Below are positions 1 to 8,810 of a DNA stretch of 64,000 bases, one piece after another (position 1 is the first letter of the stretch; every line of letters begins with the position of its first letter). The position numbers and the translations under genes are program-made. The DNA lies in the NCBI RefSeq assembly GCF_030272615.1, contig NC_081414.1, positions 1,985,501 through 2,049,500 on the forward strand. The letters run 5' to 3'. The notes below the pieces were generated by a model. The model worked only from the letters and a program-made list of their open reading frames with translations, did no database searches and had not been told where the DNA came from. This stretch comes from Cryptomeria japonica. Taxonomy: Eukaryota > Streptophyta > Pinopsida > Cupressales > Cupressaceae.

Positions 1-489
1 ACAAAATAAAAAAAAATGAATTTTGATATATATATAGAACAAGTTATGTGTTCAAACGTACACCTATATCTAAATTACAATTAGTCGGACTTCAAAACTT
101 AATAAAATAAAAAATATTCAACATATCACTATCAAACCAACTGCATGCCCTGGGTATTGATGTTACAAACCAAAATTTAAAAGAGATAAGTTTTTATCAT
201 TTATAGAAAAAAAGTTATACATTTTAGGATGCTCATCACTCTTAAAAAATGATGTTTGTTGTAAAAAACTACTTTTGAGGGAGATGGAAAAATCAATAAA
301 ATTTTATTCAAAAAAATTTGAAAAAACTATATTTAGAATCTGCAAAAAAGATGTTACAAATCACTAGTTTACATCATCTCCAAACTATTAACGATTTAAA
401 AGTTATAGGTGTCAGAAAGTGAAGATTTTTTGCAAAATGTTCATCTAAGTGTCAAAGTTGGTCAAAAAGTGGGAACCAGTATTGTGAGT
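1..489. other. AT-rich stretch without recognised gene
   Basis: No coding region of convincing length or similarity was seen on either strand. The stretch is strongly A/T rich. It ends abruptly where the LINE RNase H reading begins near position 488, so it is either an older sequence into which a 5'-truncated LINE inserted or the end of another unidentified repeat. Confidence 0.4.
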
Positions 490-2134
490 TCACCCAGGTG
501 GCTTTACTTGCAGTTGATTTAGCAACTAATCTAAAGGTGTCGACATTACATTTAGAAGGTAATTCTCAAATTATTGTCCAGGCTCTGGTTAAAGGACATA
601 CCCTGTGCTGGAAATTAGACAAATATATAAAGATAATAAGTGAAAAACTCAAGCTATTTAATAATTATTGCATCTCACACATGAAAAGGGAGGGAAACAC
701 TCTTGCAGATGAGCTATCAAATGAAACATGTGGCCTCAAGCCAGGGAAGGTGAGGTGGCGGAATGACAAAAATGAAACTATTGAATGGAGTTAAGATGCA
801 CTACCAAGTTGGTACAACAATAAATTTAAATCCCTTGTCAGACGCTGGTTTTTTCCTATGCAAGTGTGAGTTAATGAGAAGTTATTGCGACATGCTTTGA
901 AATGGCAGTGATGTTGGAGAGATATGCATTCAATGCCAATTTCGTAATGCCTGCACGGATTATGAATAGACCTAGCAAGTTGGTGAAACCAATTTTGAAT
1001 CTGGTTTTATCAGAAACCTCTACATTTTTTCAGAAACTCAGATATGGAAGCTAATTTCACCGTGGAGTCTTCCAAACTGATGTCGGTATTTCGTGGTCCT
1101 ATTTCGCCAAAGAAACTCAAGAGGATGTTTCTCGCTAAAGAATTGCTTCTTTTAAAAGCGGTTTGACTGGTTTTAGGATAAGAGGTGGCTGTCATTGGTC
1201 ATCGCTATAGATGCAGAGCGAACATTTATTTGCTACTCTTGTCTTGGGGTCTAGAGCTGGGACACACAGTGGATGAGGTGTGAAAGGTGATGCAGAGACT
1301 AATCCCAAGGGAATTTCTGTTAAACCTGGAGTCTTTGCCGGAGTAGGTGGTGTCAGGATGGGGATTTGATCTTGCAGAAGGTATCCTAGAGGTAAATGAG
1401 GAAATGAAGGCGCGTCACTCTCGTATTCAGTTTCTTTGACGATGTGAGGAAGTTAAATTGTGGTTTAAGGATGATGAGAAGAGAGGGTGGGAAGGGCTTT
1501 TAATCTTCGTCTAGATCATGGACATAAAAGATGTGATTAGGCAGGAGGCTGGTGGGAGAGAAGAGGAGATTGTGAGCCCTAAGAGGAGGATAACAAGGAG
1601 ACTATCCACAAAACTAGCTAAACAGGCGGGAGATTATGCAGATAATGGAAGGGATGGCAGGGTGGTTTCTCTGAGCCAACGAGGTATAGCGATCAAGAAG
1701 GTAGGAGGAAGAAGGAGGCGACAACATGTCGAAAGTGGAGACTCTTGCCGTAATTGGGTGACTAGTGAATTGAGTGCCTCAGCTATAAGAGGCGTCAAGG
1801 AGGAACCATGAATAGTTCACTACAGGCACGGTACCCATAGGTGCCAATTATCTCCGCTTTTTTTATCAGTTAATTTCATAGTTGAACTTTAAATTTCAGT
1901 TTGAAATGCCTATTTTTTGACGGGCAAGATGTAATAAGCTTTTTCGTACTCTTAAGTTTGGGAAGGGGATGTATGGGTGCTGGTTACTAGTTTTGAATTT
2001 TAGTTTTGGGGAGGGTGGTGATGGCAGCCATGGATGTCTTGTTTTGGGATAATTTTGATAGTTCATTATCTTTGAAGTTGTAATACTTTAAGTTTAATTA
2101 AAGAAAAATATATATTTTACCGATCAAAAAAATT
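490..2134 (+). mobile_element. 3' fragment of an L1-type LINE (RNase H and 3' tail)
   Basis: The fragment starts inside the C-terminal RNase H region of a plant LINE ORF2. It continues through about 1.3 kb of decayed 3' sequence and ends in an A-rich tail preceded by ACCGATC (about 2117-2134). No endonuclease or reverse transcriptase precedes it, so it is 5' truncated or was cut off by the sequence at 1-489. Assigning 795-2134 to the same LINE is an inference from continuity and from the terminal tail; I see no protein motif there. It is a different copy from the LINE that starts near 21300. Confidence 0.6.
498..794 (+). pseudogene. LINE ORF2 RNase H domain (RVT_3-like), truncated
   Basis: The 98-residue reading carries the motifs typical of the RNase H that ends plant LINE ORF2 proteins: LEGNSQIIVQAL (usually EGDS, here the acidic residue is Asn), a Trp-Lys-Leu segment, and the terminal HMKREGNTLADELSN, which matches the usual H..R.GN..AD..A signature. 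The N-terminal first strand and the AE-A-L helix are missing or degenerate. The loss of the Asp in EGDS and the missing N-terminus mean it is not functional. The family normally removes RNA from the RNA-DNA hybrid during target-primed reverse transcription. Confidence 0.75.
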
Positions 2135-2423
2135 AAATGCATCCATGCATCTCATAAGAATTGCATAGTAACATAATTGGATCCATAAATGCCACATAAG
2201 AATGTAAACACATGCATATAGTCGTCGCAAAAAAAAGAAACATGTCATCTCATATATAATAAAAAAATAATGTGTTAGATACAATGATGGAATAATACCA
2301 TAATGGCTACTGGGAGCCCCAAATTAATCATCCTAGTTATCTATGAACTAAAAGATAATACATCAAAATCTATTTGACCTATGATGTACTACCACCCTTT
2401 GAACCAGCTAGCCTTGGAGATTG
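2135..2423. other. Flank between LINE tail and element E, no gene seen
   Basis: A/T-rich DNA with no recognisable product. Its last five bases (GATTG, 2419-2423) are the left target-site duplication of element E. They pair with GTTTG at 19405-19409, one mismatch. This segment was therefore originally joined to the sequence after 19409. Confidence 0.45.
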
Positions 2424-3136
2424 TGTTGGGAAAATGGTGTTGTACACCTTGTATAATAATGTTTCATTGTTGTATTATTTTATTATTGTGTGTGGTGGAC
2501 ATGGAATTATATTGAAATATCATATTGTATTGTTGCACCTAGGAGCACCTAGATGGACGTGCAACATGTAGAGATTCCCTTGGAATATTCTTGTAACCAC
2601 TTGATGAGTTGTATTGACACATTGGTATTATTATATTTTATTTATTTAACACTGGGGAATGTAATTGTGATGAAGTACAAAATATTCAATGTAGGTAGGA
2701 AAATATTATATTTTATTGTCACATGGTTTTGATGTAATACCACTTGGTGGTTTTGTGGGAGCTTGTGTTTATAAAAGCAACCACAAGGATAGTTGTTTGG
2801 GTTGGTCAGTTAGCTAGGTTAGCATTTGTGAAGGAGGAAGCATGGCATGGGATGTGTAAATTCATGCTTGGTCACATGGAATGTTTGGTTATGGCTAGGT
2901 TTTCAAAGGCTTTCCATAGTTATATTGTAATGGATGCATTGCTAATAATGCATGGTGGATGATGCTTTTGGAGGCTAGGTTTTTCCCTCATGAGGGTTTT
3001 TCTAGGGTATATCTTGTGTCATCTTTGATGGGTATGTTGTCTATTCTTTACATATGGCTTCTATGTGTTGATTTGATTGAAATCTAAATTGGGTTATATG
3101 GAAATTGTCATAAAGTTGGTTGCAAGTTTCCTTACA
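2424..3136 (+). repeat. Element E 5' LTR (713 bp)
   Basis: It starts TGTTGGG and ends TTACA and aligns throughout with 17866-19404 once the H insertion is removed. A TATA box, TATAAAA, lies at 2770-2776 in a GTGTTTATAAAAGCAACC context that is also kept in the 3' copy near 19039. The two LTRs differ by scattered substitutions and a few small indels, so the insertion is not recent. Confidence 0.88.
2770..2776 (+). promoter_or_regulatory. TATA box of element E 5' LTR
   Basis: TATAAAA lies about 345 bp into the LTR, with the same motif at the matching place in the 3' LTR. It is the expected RNA polymerase II start for the element's genomic RNA. Confidence 0.6.
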
Positions 3137-3138
3137 AG

Positions 3139-3150
3139 TGGTATTAGAGC
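3139..3150 (+). other. Primer binding site of element E (initiator-Met tRNA type)
   Basis: TGGTATTAGAGC begins two bases after the LTR end. It differs by one base from the common plant primer site TGGTATCAGAGC, complementary to the 3' end of initiator methionine tRNA. Its position fixes the 5' LTR boundary and the element's orientation. Confidence 0.85.
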
Positions 3151-3429
3151 TATTGGTTAAATGGTTGTTATAACCGTAGGTTGAATCCATGAATGCATGG
3201 TAGAATGAAAGACAAGGCAAGATATGAGGGTTTTGCAGGTTGTTTATTGCAGATCTAAGGTTTTTGGGTTTGTTGTTATGATGGGTTGTTGGCAGATTTG
3301 GGGTTGGAAAAATGTTGGATCAAATGGGTTTCCTTGGTTGTGAATTTATATGAGGGTTTTGGGGGTGAGTTTTCACAAATGTCCCAATGGGACAAAATAG
3401 AACTCATGGATGGATTCAAGTTAGTCGGG
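3151..3429 (+). other. Element E internal region, first part; no coding seen
   Basis: G/T-rich non-coding DNA following the primer site. No gag start or conserved motif is visible. It ends in TCGGG (3425-3429), the left duplication of solo LTR F. Confidence 0.5.
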
Positions 3430-4325
3430 TGATGCAGGAGCCCCAGTGTGGTTCTTACCAGTTTGAGTAGTTAACAGTGGAATTTCTTGGAGATTGTGGC
3501 ATTTCTTCATGTTTGAGAGTTTAGCATTGTGGATTTGGATTTATTCCCTTGAGTTTGTGGTCTTTGTCATGTTTGAGTTTCATGGCATTTGGATTTGATT
3601 TCGGTGAGATATTGATTCCGATATTGGCCCGGTTGGTATGTTATTACCGGTTAGCCTTGTAGTGTGTTGGGCAAAGTTGGATCGGGTTGCAGTTGATTTT
3701 CATGACTTGTGGATCTTAATTTATGTTTCGTGTGCCTTATCCGATGTTCCCGGAGAATCGCGTGATGTTTTGTGCATTGGAAGATGTTCTTGGTGATTGG
3801 AGTCGATTTGTTATTGTTTACACGTTTCATGAAACGGTTGGTCTTTGGGTCGACTTGATCAAGTTATTATTATTTGTGGACGGTATAAATAGAAGTTTGT
3901 GAATCATTCGAGAAGACAAAAGATAGAAGAAAAAAAAAGTTCGAGATCGAGCGAAGATGTAGAACCATCGAGATTCGGGTCTAGTGGATTGAAGCCGGAA
4001 GGGCAGAGATCCGGATTAGAGTTGAACTGACAAACTATTTCTGGAGGCCGATTAGATGTGTAGATGATCTGTGGGTCTCATAATTGTGTTGTAAGCATTG
4101 TTTGTATCTTGGACTGCGATCCAGCCCATGGCATATGTAATTCTTCAATCTGTTATATGAATTAATCATATTGCTTACCAGTTATGTATTATGTGTTGTT
4201 ACCGGTTGTTCTTTCTGCTTTCTCTAGTGTTGTGTTATCGGTTACCGATATATCTTGCATGTTGTTTGTGTTAGGCTGCAAGGATGGGGTGTCCTTAATT
4301 GGATCTCCCTACCTTGACTGTATCA
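3430..4325 (+). mobile_element. Solo LTR F (896 bp), gypsy-like
   Basis: The segment starts TGATGC and ends GTATCA, an imperfect inverted terminal pair. It is flanked by TCGGG (3425-3429) and TCGAG (4326-4330), a five-base duplication with one mismatch. A strong TATA box (GGTATAAATAGAAG) lies at 3884-3892, about 450 bp into the segment, as expected at a U3/R junction. No internal domain or second LTR is present, so it is best read as the product of recombination between two LTRs. The terminal TGAT..ATCA style is common in gypsy elements; the exact family is unknown. Confidence 0.6.
3884..3892 (+). promoter_or_regulatory. TATA box in solo LTR F
   Basis: TATAAATAG is followed by a purine-rich leader. 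It is the best-formed core promoter motif in the left part of the window and could in principle drive readthrough transcription into element E. Confidence 0.5.
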
Positions 4326-4330
4326 TCGAG

Positions 4331-4947
4331 AGACGGAAAATAATATAAAATTCGACCTATTTTGGTCCCAGTTGAAAAATTGCAAAATTTTGGATGTCAC
4401 AGTCCAACGACTGTCAAATTATATTCAAAAAGTTTTGAAAAATTAAAAGTTTTATGGGGGGCGAGGGTCACCACCCCTGACCCCCGGGCTATCCCCGCAG
4501 AGTATTGTGGATGTACTCCCTGTAGTATTGTAGGTAGTACACAACAAGTTTGTGGTACTACCCATAGGCCTATGGGGGTACCTTCCCATAGACCCCTGTG
4601 GGGTGCAGGCCCAACCCCCCCACGGGTGGATATAATTTAAAACCTTTTTAACAAATAATAATAAAAATTCTGCCCCAATTAAAAATTTAAATTAAAAATT
4701 GTTTTTAAAAATTGTTTTTAAAATTTTTTAAATAAAACTTTGATTATTAATGCCAACTAATGTATTTTTTATATGTCATGTAATTTATGTGTTGGGTTTT
4801 GATTGGTGGGTGGGCCCGGTCAGTGGGTCCCACCCGGGATTATGAACAAAAAATAAAAATCATTTATTTGGCATATTGGAGAAAATTGTAAAAAATATTT
4901 TTTATGGCATATTGACATTTTTGGAATCTGGTTGGCTTGCTTTTAGC
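4331..4947. other. Element E internal segment with a GC-rich palindromic block
   Basis: Between 4456 and 4630 the AT-rich sequence changes to runs of G and C with several inverted repeats, including the perfect palindrome CCCATAGGCCTATGGG at 4561-4576. A second C/G-rich patch with GGGCCC and GGGTCCCACCC lies near 4810-4840. The open reading through it is proline and cysteine rich and looks accidental. Its origin is unresolved. Confidence 0.45.
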
Positions 4948-5658
4948 GATTAGTTTTTCCAGATTTTGTTGTTTGGGTAGTGAAATGTCAGCTGGAAGTG
5001 ACAGGTACCTTTTTTACTTTGAGAGGTCATAACTTGAGCATACAGAGTCAGATTTTGGACTTCGAGTAGTCAACGAAAAGCTCTTGAAGAGCACTACACT
5101 TTGATTTAGGTTTGGAGTAGATTTGACATGATTTATATACTAATATTTTTACTTGAGTTGTTTATGGGTTCTCTTGACTATGGTGACATTATGAGTTTAT
5201 GACATGTTACATATTGGAGATTTTGATTTGATGTCATTGTATACTTAGTGTTGTATCTCGATTGCTCTCATGTTGACATGGATATCAGTTTGGTTTGGGT
5301 ATGCTATTTTTCTTTGACGAAGTATAACTCGAGCATATGATGTTGGTTTTTTGACTTCTTATAGTCATTAAAAATGTAATTCAATGTACTTCATCATGAT
5401 ATGATTAGTTTTTCCAGATTTTGTTATTTGGAAAGTGAAATGTTAGCTGGAAGTGACAGGTACCTTTTTGACTTTGAGAGGTCATGACTTGAGCATACAG
5501 AGTCATATTTTGGACTTCAAATAGTCGACAAAGATCTCTTGAAGAGAACTACATTTTGATTCAGGTTTGGAGCAGATTTGACATGATTTATATGCTAATA
5601 TTTTTACTTGAGTTGTTTATGGGTTCTCTTGACTATGGTGACATTATGAATTTATTAC
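4948..5658 (+). repeat. 455-bp tandem duplication inside element E, second copy split by A1
   Basis: The sequence starting GATTAGTTTTTCCAG at 4948 recurs at 5403 with about 90 percent visible identity, a period of 455 bp. The second unit stops at 5658 where A1 inserted and resumes after 13702, matching the first unit to about 13800. The alignment across the insertion gives the pre-insertion sequence and supports the A1 boundaries. Confidence 0.8.
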
Positions 5659-6061
5659 TATTACTACTTACTAAGTTGCCATTAGTCTTATGTTCAAAGT
5701 TATTCTAGTCGGTTACTACTACCGAACTATTCAGTCGGTAAGCACAGTGCAGTCGGTTATAGATGAAACTAGTCTCAGAGCCTAGTACACATCGAGCTAT
5801 CTACTGAGCAAAAATAATGACACACCGAGTTGATATACACCGACTGAAATATGTTACCAGATTCATTGAATCTAGACACACATGTGGAAACGTGTTACAA
5901 GATTGAGAAACATAGAACTGTTATCACATTGGAAATTGCACTTAAAGATTGTGTATGATTTTGAGGCTATCTAACCAATGAAATATTTTGTATGGTTATT
6001 CATTCGATAAATCATGTTTGTAAGATCGAAGAAATGAACCTGATCACCGACATAAGAGATC

Positions 6062-6070
6062 TATTTATAC
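6062..6070 (+). promoter_or_regulatory. TATA-like box of A1 5' LTR
   Basis: TATTTATAC about 400 bp into the LTR is conserved in the 3' LTR at about 12930. It places the hairpin array 330-600 nt downstream, inside the transcribed leader. Confidence 0.5.
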
Positions 6071-6395
6071 AACATGAGTTAAGGATTAGATATATGTGTG
6101 TGCATGTGTGTATGAAGCAAGGCTTGTACGAAAAAGGAAAATCATGAGAAATCACAGAGTGTTATGACTGTTACAGTTGATAGAGAAACAAAGAGGTCAC
6201 CGAGAGGGATTTCAGAGAACAGTCAAGGAATAGAGTAAACAGAAGGGTTTACCAAGTTAATCTATGGATTACCAAGGTATGCTATAAGCAAGGTAATCTC
6301 ATTCTGAGCACATAGAATTTGCTATAACATTCCAGATGTAAAGTAATAGATATTTTGTAAAGATTTTGATTGTAATATTTTAAGTTGTAAGAGAA

Positions 6396-6656
6396 ACCTC
6401 TAATAGGGTAAAAGACTCTAACTAAGTCTATAAATTGTAAAGCCTCTAACTAGGTGCAACATTTAGAATAAGTGTTGTAAAATCCTTTAGCAAGGTAGAT
6501 CTAACAGATCTTGATACTCCTAACAGGGTAAGCTATCAGAAATAGCTAAACATGTAGCTCTAATCGAGCAACCTTTATTATTGTAGTAGTGAAGTTGTGG
6601 GTGCCATCCCCACCGCAGTTTTTCTCTCTAACCAAGAGTTTCTGCGTAAAACCAAA
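6396..6656 (+). other. Array of short leader hairpins in the A1 5' LTR
   Basis: About nine consecutive short inverted repeats occur: AGACT/AGTCT, CAACA/TGTTG, CCTT/AAGG, AGATC/GATCT, AGCTAT/ATAGCT, GCTC/GAGC and three CCT/AGG pairs. They are separated by loops of the type CTAAC, TAGC or TAACA. They are followed by GTGGG/CCCAC and then CGCAG/CTGCG enclosing CTCT/AGAG. The stems differ in sequence but each is self-complementary, which suggests selection on RNA structure rather than a simple tandem repeat. Confidence 0.65.
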
Positions 6657-6835
6657 ATATATGTGTTATGGAGTGAATCATGTATGATTGTTATTTATTT
6701 GTTTTAGCTTTATGTTATGTTACATAAGTTTTTGGTTTATGCATAACTGTGAAGATATTGTTGATAAAAGGATTTGAAGTACTGATTCACCCCTCCCGTC
6801 TCAGTACATTAGCTTTCCATATTAGGCCTAACAAT

Positions 6836-6847
6836 TGGTATCACAAC
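6836..6847 (+). other. A1 primer binding site
   Basis: TGGTATCACAAC follows the LTR end by two bases. It matches the first nine bases of the initiator-Met-type site (TGGTATCAGAGC) and has diverged after that. Copy A2 has TGGTATCAAAGC at the same place. Confidence 0.8.
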
Positions 6848-6895
6848 TTGAATCTTGGAAAAGGGTTTAACTGCCTAAAGAGAAAGATCTTATCA

Positions 6896-8248
6896 ATGGA
6901 AGGCTATAAACAATCTTGGAGAATTATGTATCTGCAAGAAGAGTTGGATCATGCTAATCAAGTGATTGCAGACATGCAAAGACAAATGCAAAAATCTCTA
7001 AAAGTTAGAAGAAGATTGTCTGATGATTTGTAGGACTCTCAAGAGCTGGTGGAATAAATTGAAACATCATCTGAGAACAGTATATCTGAAGAGATTGAAG
7101 AAATGATTGGAGTATTGAAAGAAAAGAACAAAGCACTAGCTGATCAACTAAAAGCAATGAAAAGAGAACATGAACATTTCAGCACACAGATGACTAAAAA
7201 TCTTGATGCATTGAGGATAGTCGAGGATAAAGTAAGAGATCTAGAAAGAGAGAAACAACAACTTGAAGCATTAGTATCTGAAAAGAATGATGAAAACATA
7301 AGGTTGATTGGGATTCAACAAAATCTATCAGATCAACTAGGTTATGTACATCATGAAGCAAATCTGAAAGATGATGAGAGTCAAGCATTGAAACTTGAAG
7401 TATCAAGTTTGACCAATGAACTTGAGATAGAGAAGAAATCCAAGGAAACATTGAAGAAGAGTTATGAAGTATCAAAGATGTTGGATGAACAACTAAATAC
7501 AAGAAGACCCAACAAAGATGCAGGACTCGGTTACAAATGAAAAGACTCTACCGAGAAGGGAATCCACAATACCGAGAGAGGAGAATCATCAAAGCAAGCT
7601 GGAAACAAGAAGCACATCAAAAGAAAGAAGCCCATTTGCAACTACTGTGGAAATCAAGGTCATACTGCTAACATGTGCCAAATCAGAAAAGGTAAGCAAC
7701 CGAATGTCACTAAGTCTAATGGTTATTGTTACAATTGCAATAAATATGGTCACACATTTAACCAATGTAGGACAAAGTCTGCTAGCAATTGTAATAAGGC
7801 AAAATTCAAAGGGTTTTGTAAAAATTGTAATAGATATGGACATAGTACCGAGAAGTGTTGGTTTAAGCAAAAGAACTATATGTGGTATGCACACCGAGCA
7901 AATACTAGAGGCTACCGAACGCACACAAATCCTTGCCGACAATTTTCTGCAGTACCATGGTATTACAATACAAGGATATGGTGTGAATGTTGTGGAAGAT
8001 ATGGACACATATGTGCCAACTATTTTATAAGGTTTGGAATGAACAACCGAAGATAATGGAAAAATCCTGGTATGGCTTGTTTTCATTGTCACAAAGTTGG
8101 ACACTTGGTTGGAGATTGCAGAGATCAACCTAGAGGAGACACTGAAGAAATAAAAGACAAATTACAGATGATTTGGAGAAAGAATGAAATTATGTCAAAT
8201 GAAGAAAGCACCTTACCTACCAAGTTACGTGCACCTATTCCAAATTAA
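6896..8248 (+). pseudogene. Family A ORF1: Gag-like coiled coil with five CCHC zinc knuckles
   Basis: The reading stays in one frame for 451 codons from ATG (MEGYKQSW) to TAA, with internal stops at 7031, about 7055, 7538 and 8054, the first three consistent with C-to-T change of CAG, CAA or CGA. Residues about 10-210 are Lys/Glu/Gln/Leu rich and look like a long coiled coil. After a basic linker come five CX2CX4HX4C knuckles between 7658 and 8120, for example CNYCGNQGHTANMC and CKNCNRYGHSTEKC. In this copy the last Cys of knuckle 4 is Tyr, while A2 keeps Cys. Copia Gags normally have one knuckle after a UBN2-type core. I see no UBN2 core here, so the assembly module appears replaced. It probably binds the element RNA; host nucleic-acid-binding origin of the knuckles is possible. 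Confidence 0.8.
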
Positions 8249-8810
8249 TCAGTAAAGGTATGAAGTGACTGCATTCTCTCAAGGTTCAATCTTAACAGTT
8301 CCTATTTTATTATGTACTTAATTCAAAATCTGCATAGCTAAGATGTATTAGTAAGTTTGAAATTCTATCAAAGTATTTTGGAGCACTATATAGGAAGCCT
8401 GTCAAGTCGGTAAATACAAGAAGCCTATCAAGTCAGTAAATGAAGGAAATCTGACTACTCGGTTAAAGCGCAAAAAGGAAAGAAGGTTTAGTGGAACCGA
8501 GTGCATTTAATGTTTTTGACCTAACCTGCATGGAGCCCGATAAGGTATATTGTGTACTTAAAGCATTTACGCGGTCATTTTTACACTTACCAAGTTTTCA
8601 AGAGAACAGAGAAAAGTGATTCAAAGGCGATCAAACTTCCTCCAAAGCAAAATTCAAGGTATTTACATCAATCTCAATGCATTGTTAAGTTGGTTTACCG
8701 ATCATATCAGGTGTGATTATCTATTTTGCATTTGCTAAGTGTGAAACGTCTGCCATTTGAAATTCTTCAAACCCTAAAGATCTTTTGGTAGTACTTATCC
8801 GAAATCTGCA
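8249..8810 (+). other. A1 spacer between ORF1 and ORF2
   Basis: About 560 bp without a reading frame of note separate the two ORFs; the same spacer exists in A2 (27191-27740). It is rich in ACCGAG/CTCGGT hexamers. How ORF2 would be expressed (second promoter, splicing or internal entry) is not visible. Confidence 0.5.

Larger units (their letters stand above)
5659..6833 (+). repeat. A1 5' LTR (1,175 bp)
   Basis: It runs from TATTACTACTTACTAAG to GGCCTAACA and aligns with 12542-13697. It contains a TATA-like TATTTATAC at 6062-6070, a run of small hairpins at about 6396-6577, a GTGGG/CCCAC hairpin at 6597-6613, a stem-loop at 6614-6646, and the GATTCACCCC..CTCAGTA block near the end that is shared with the LTRs of B and H. 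Confidence 0.9.

Noticed and set aside
4362-4640. A 92-residue Pro/Cys/Gly-rich reading
   Set aside because: It follows the GC-rich palindromic block. The composition reflects C and G runs and no motif is present.
6396-6577. Hairpin array as a CRISPR or tandem repeat
   Set aside because: The stems differ in sequence, spacing is irregular, there are no uniform repeats and spacers, and the context is a plant LTR.
7658-8120. CCHC array as a host gene for a CNBP-type protein
   Set aside because: It lies between the primer site and purine tract of a complete element, in frame with the upstream coiled coil, and the same arrangement occurs in A2.
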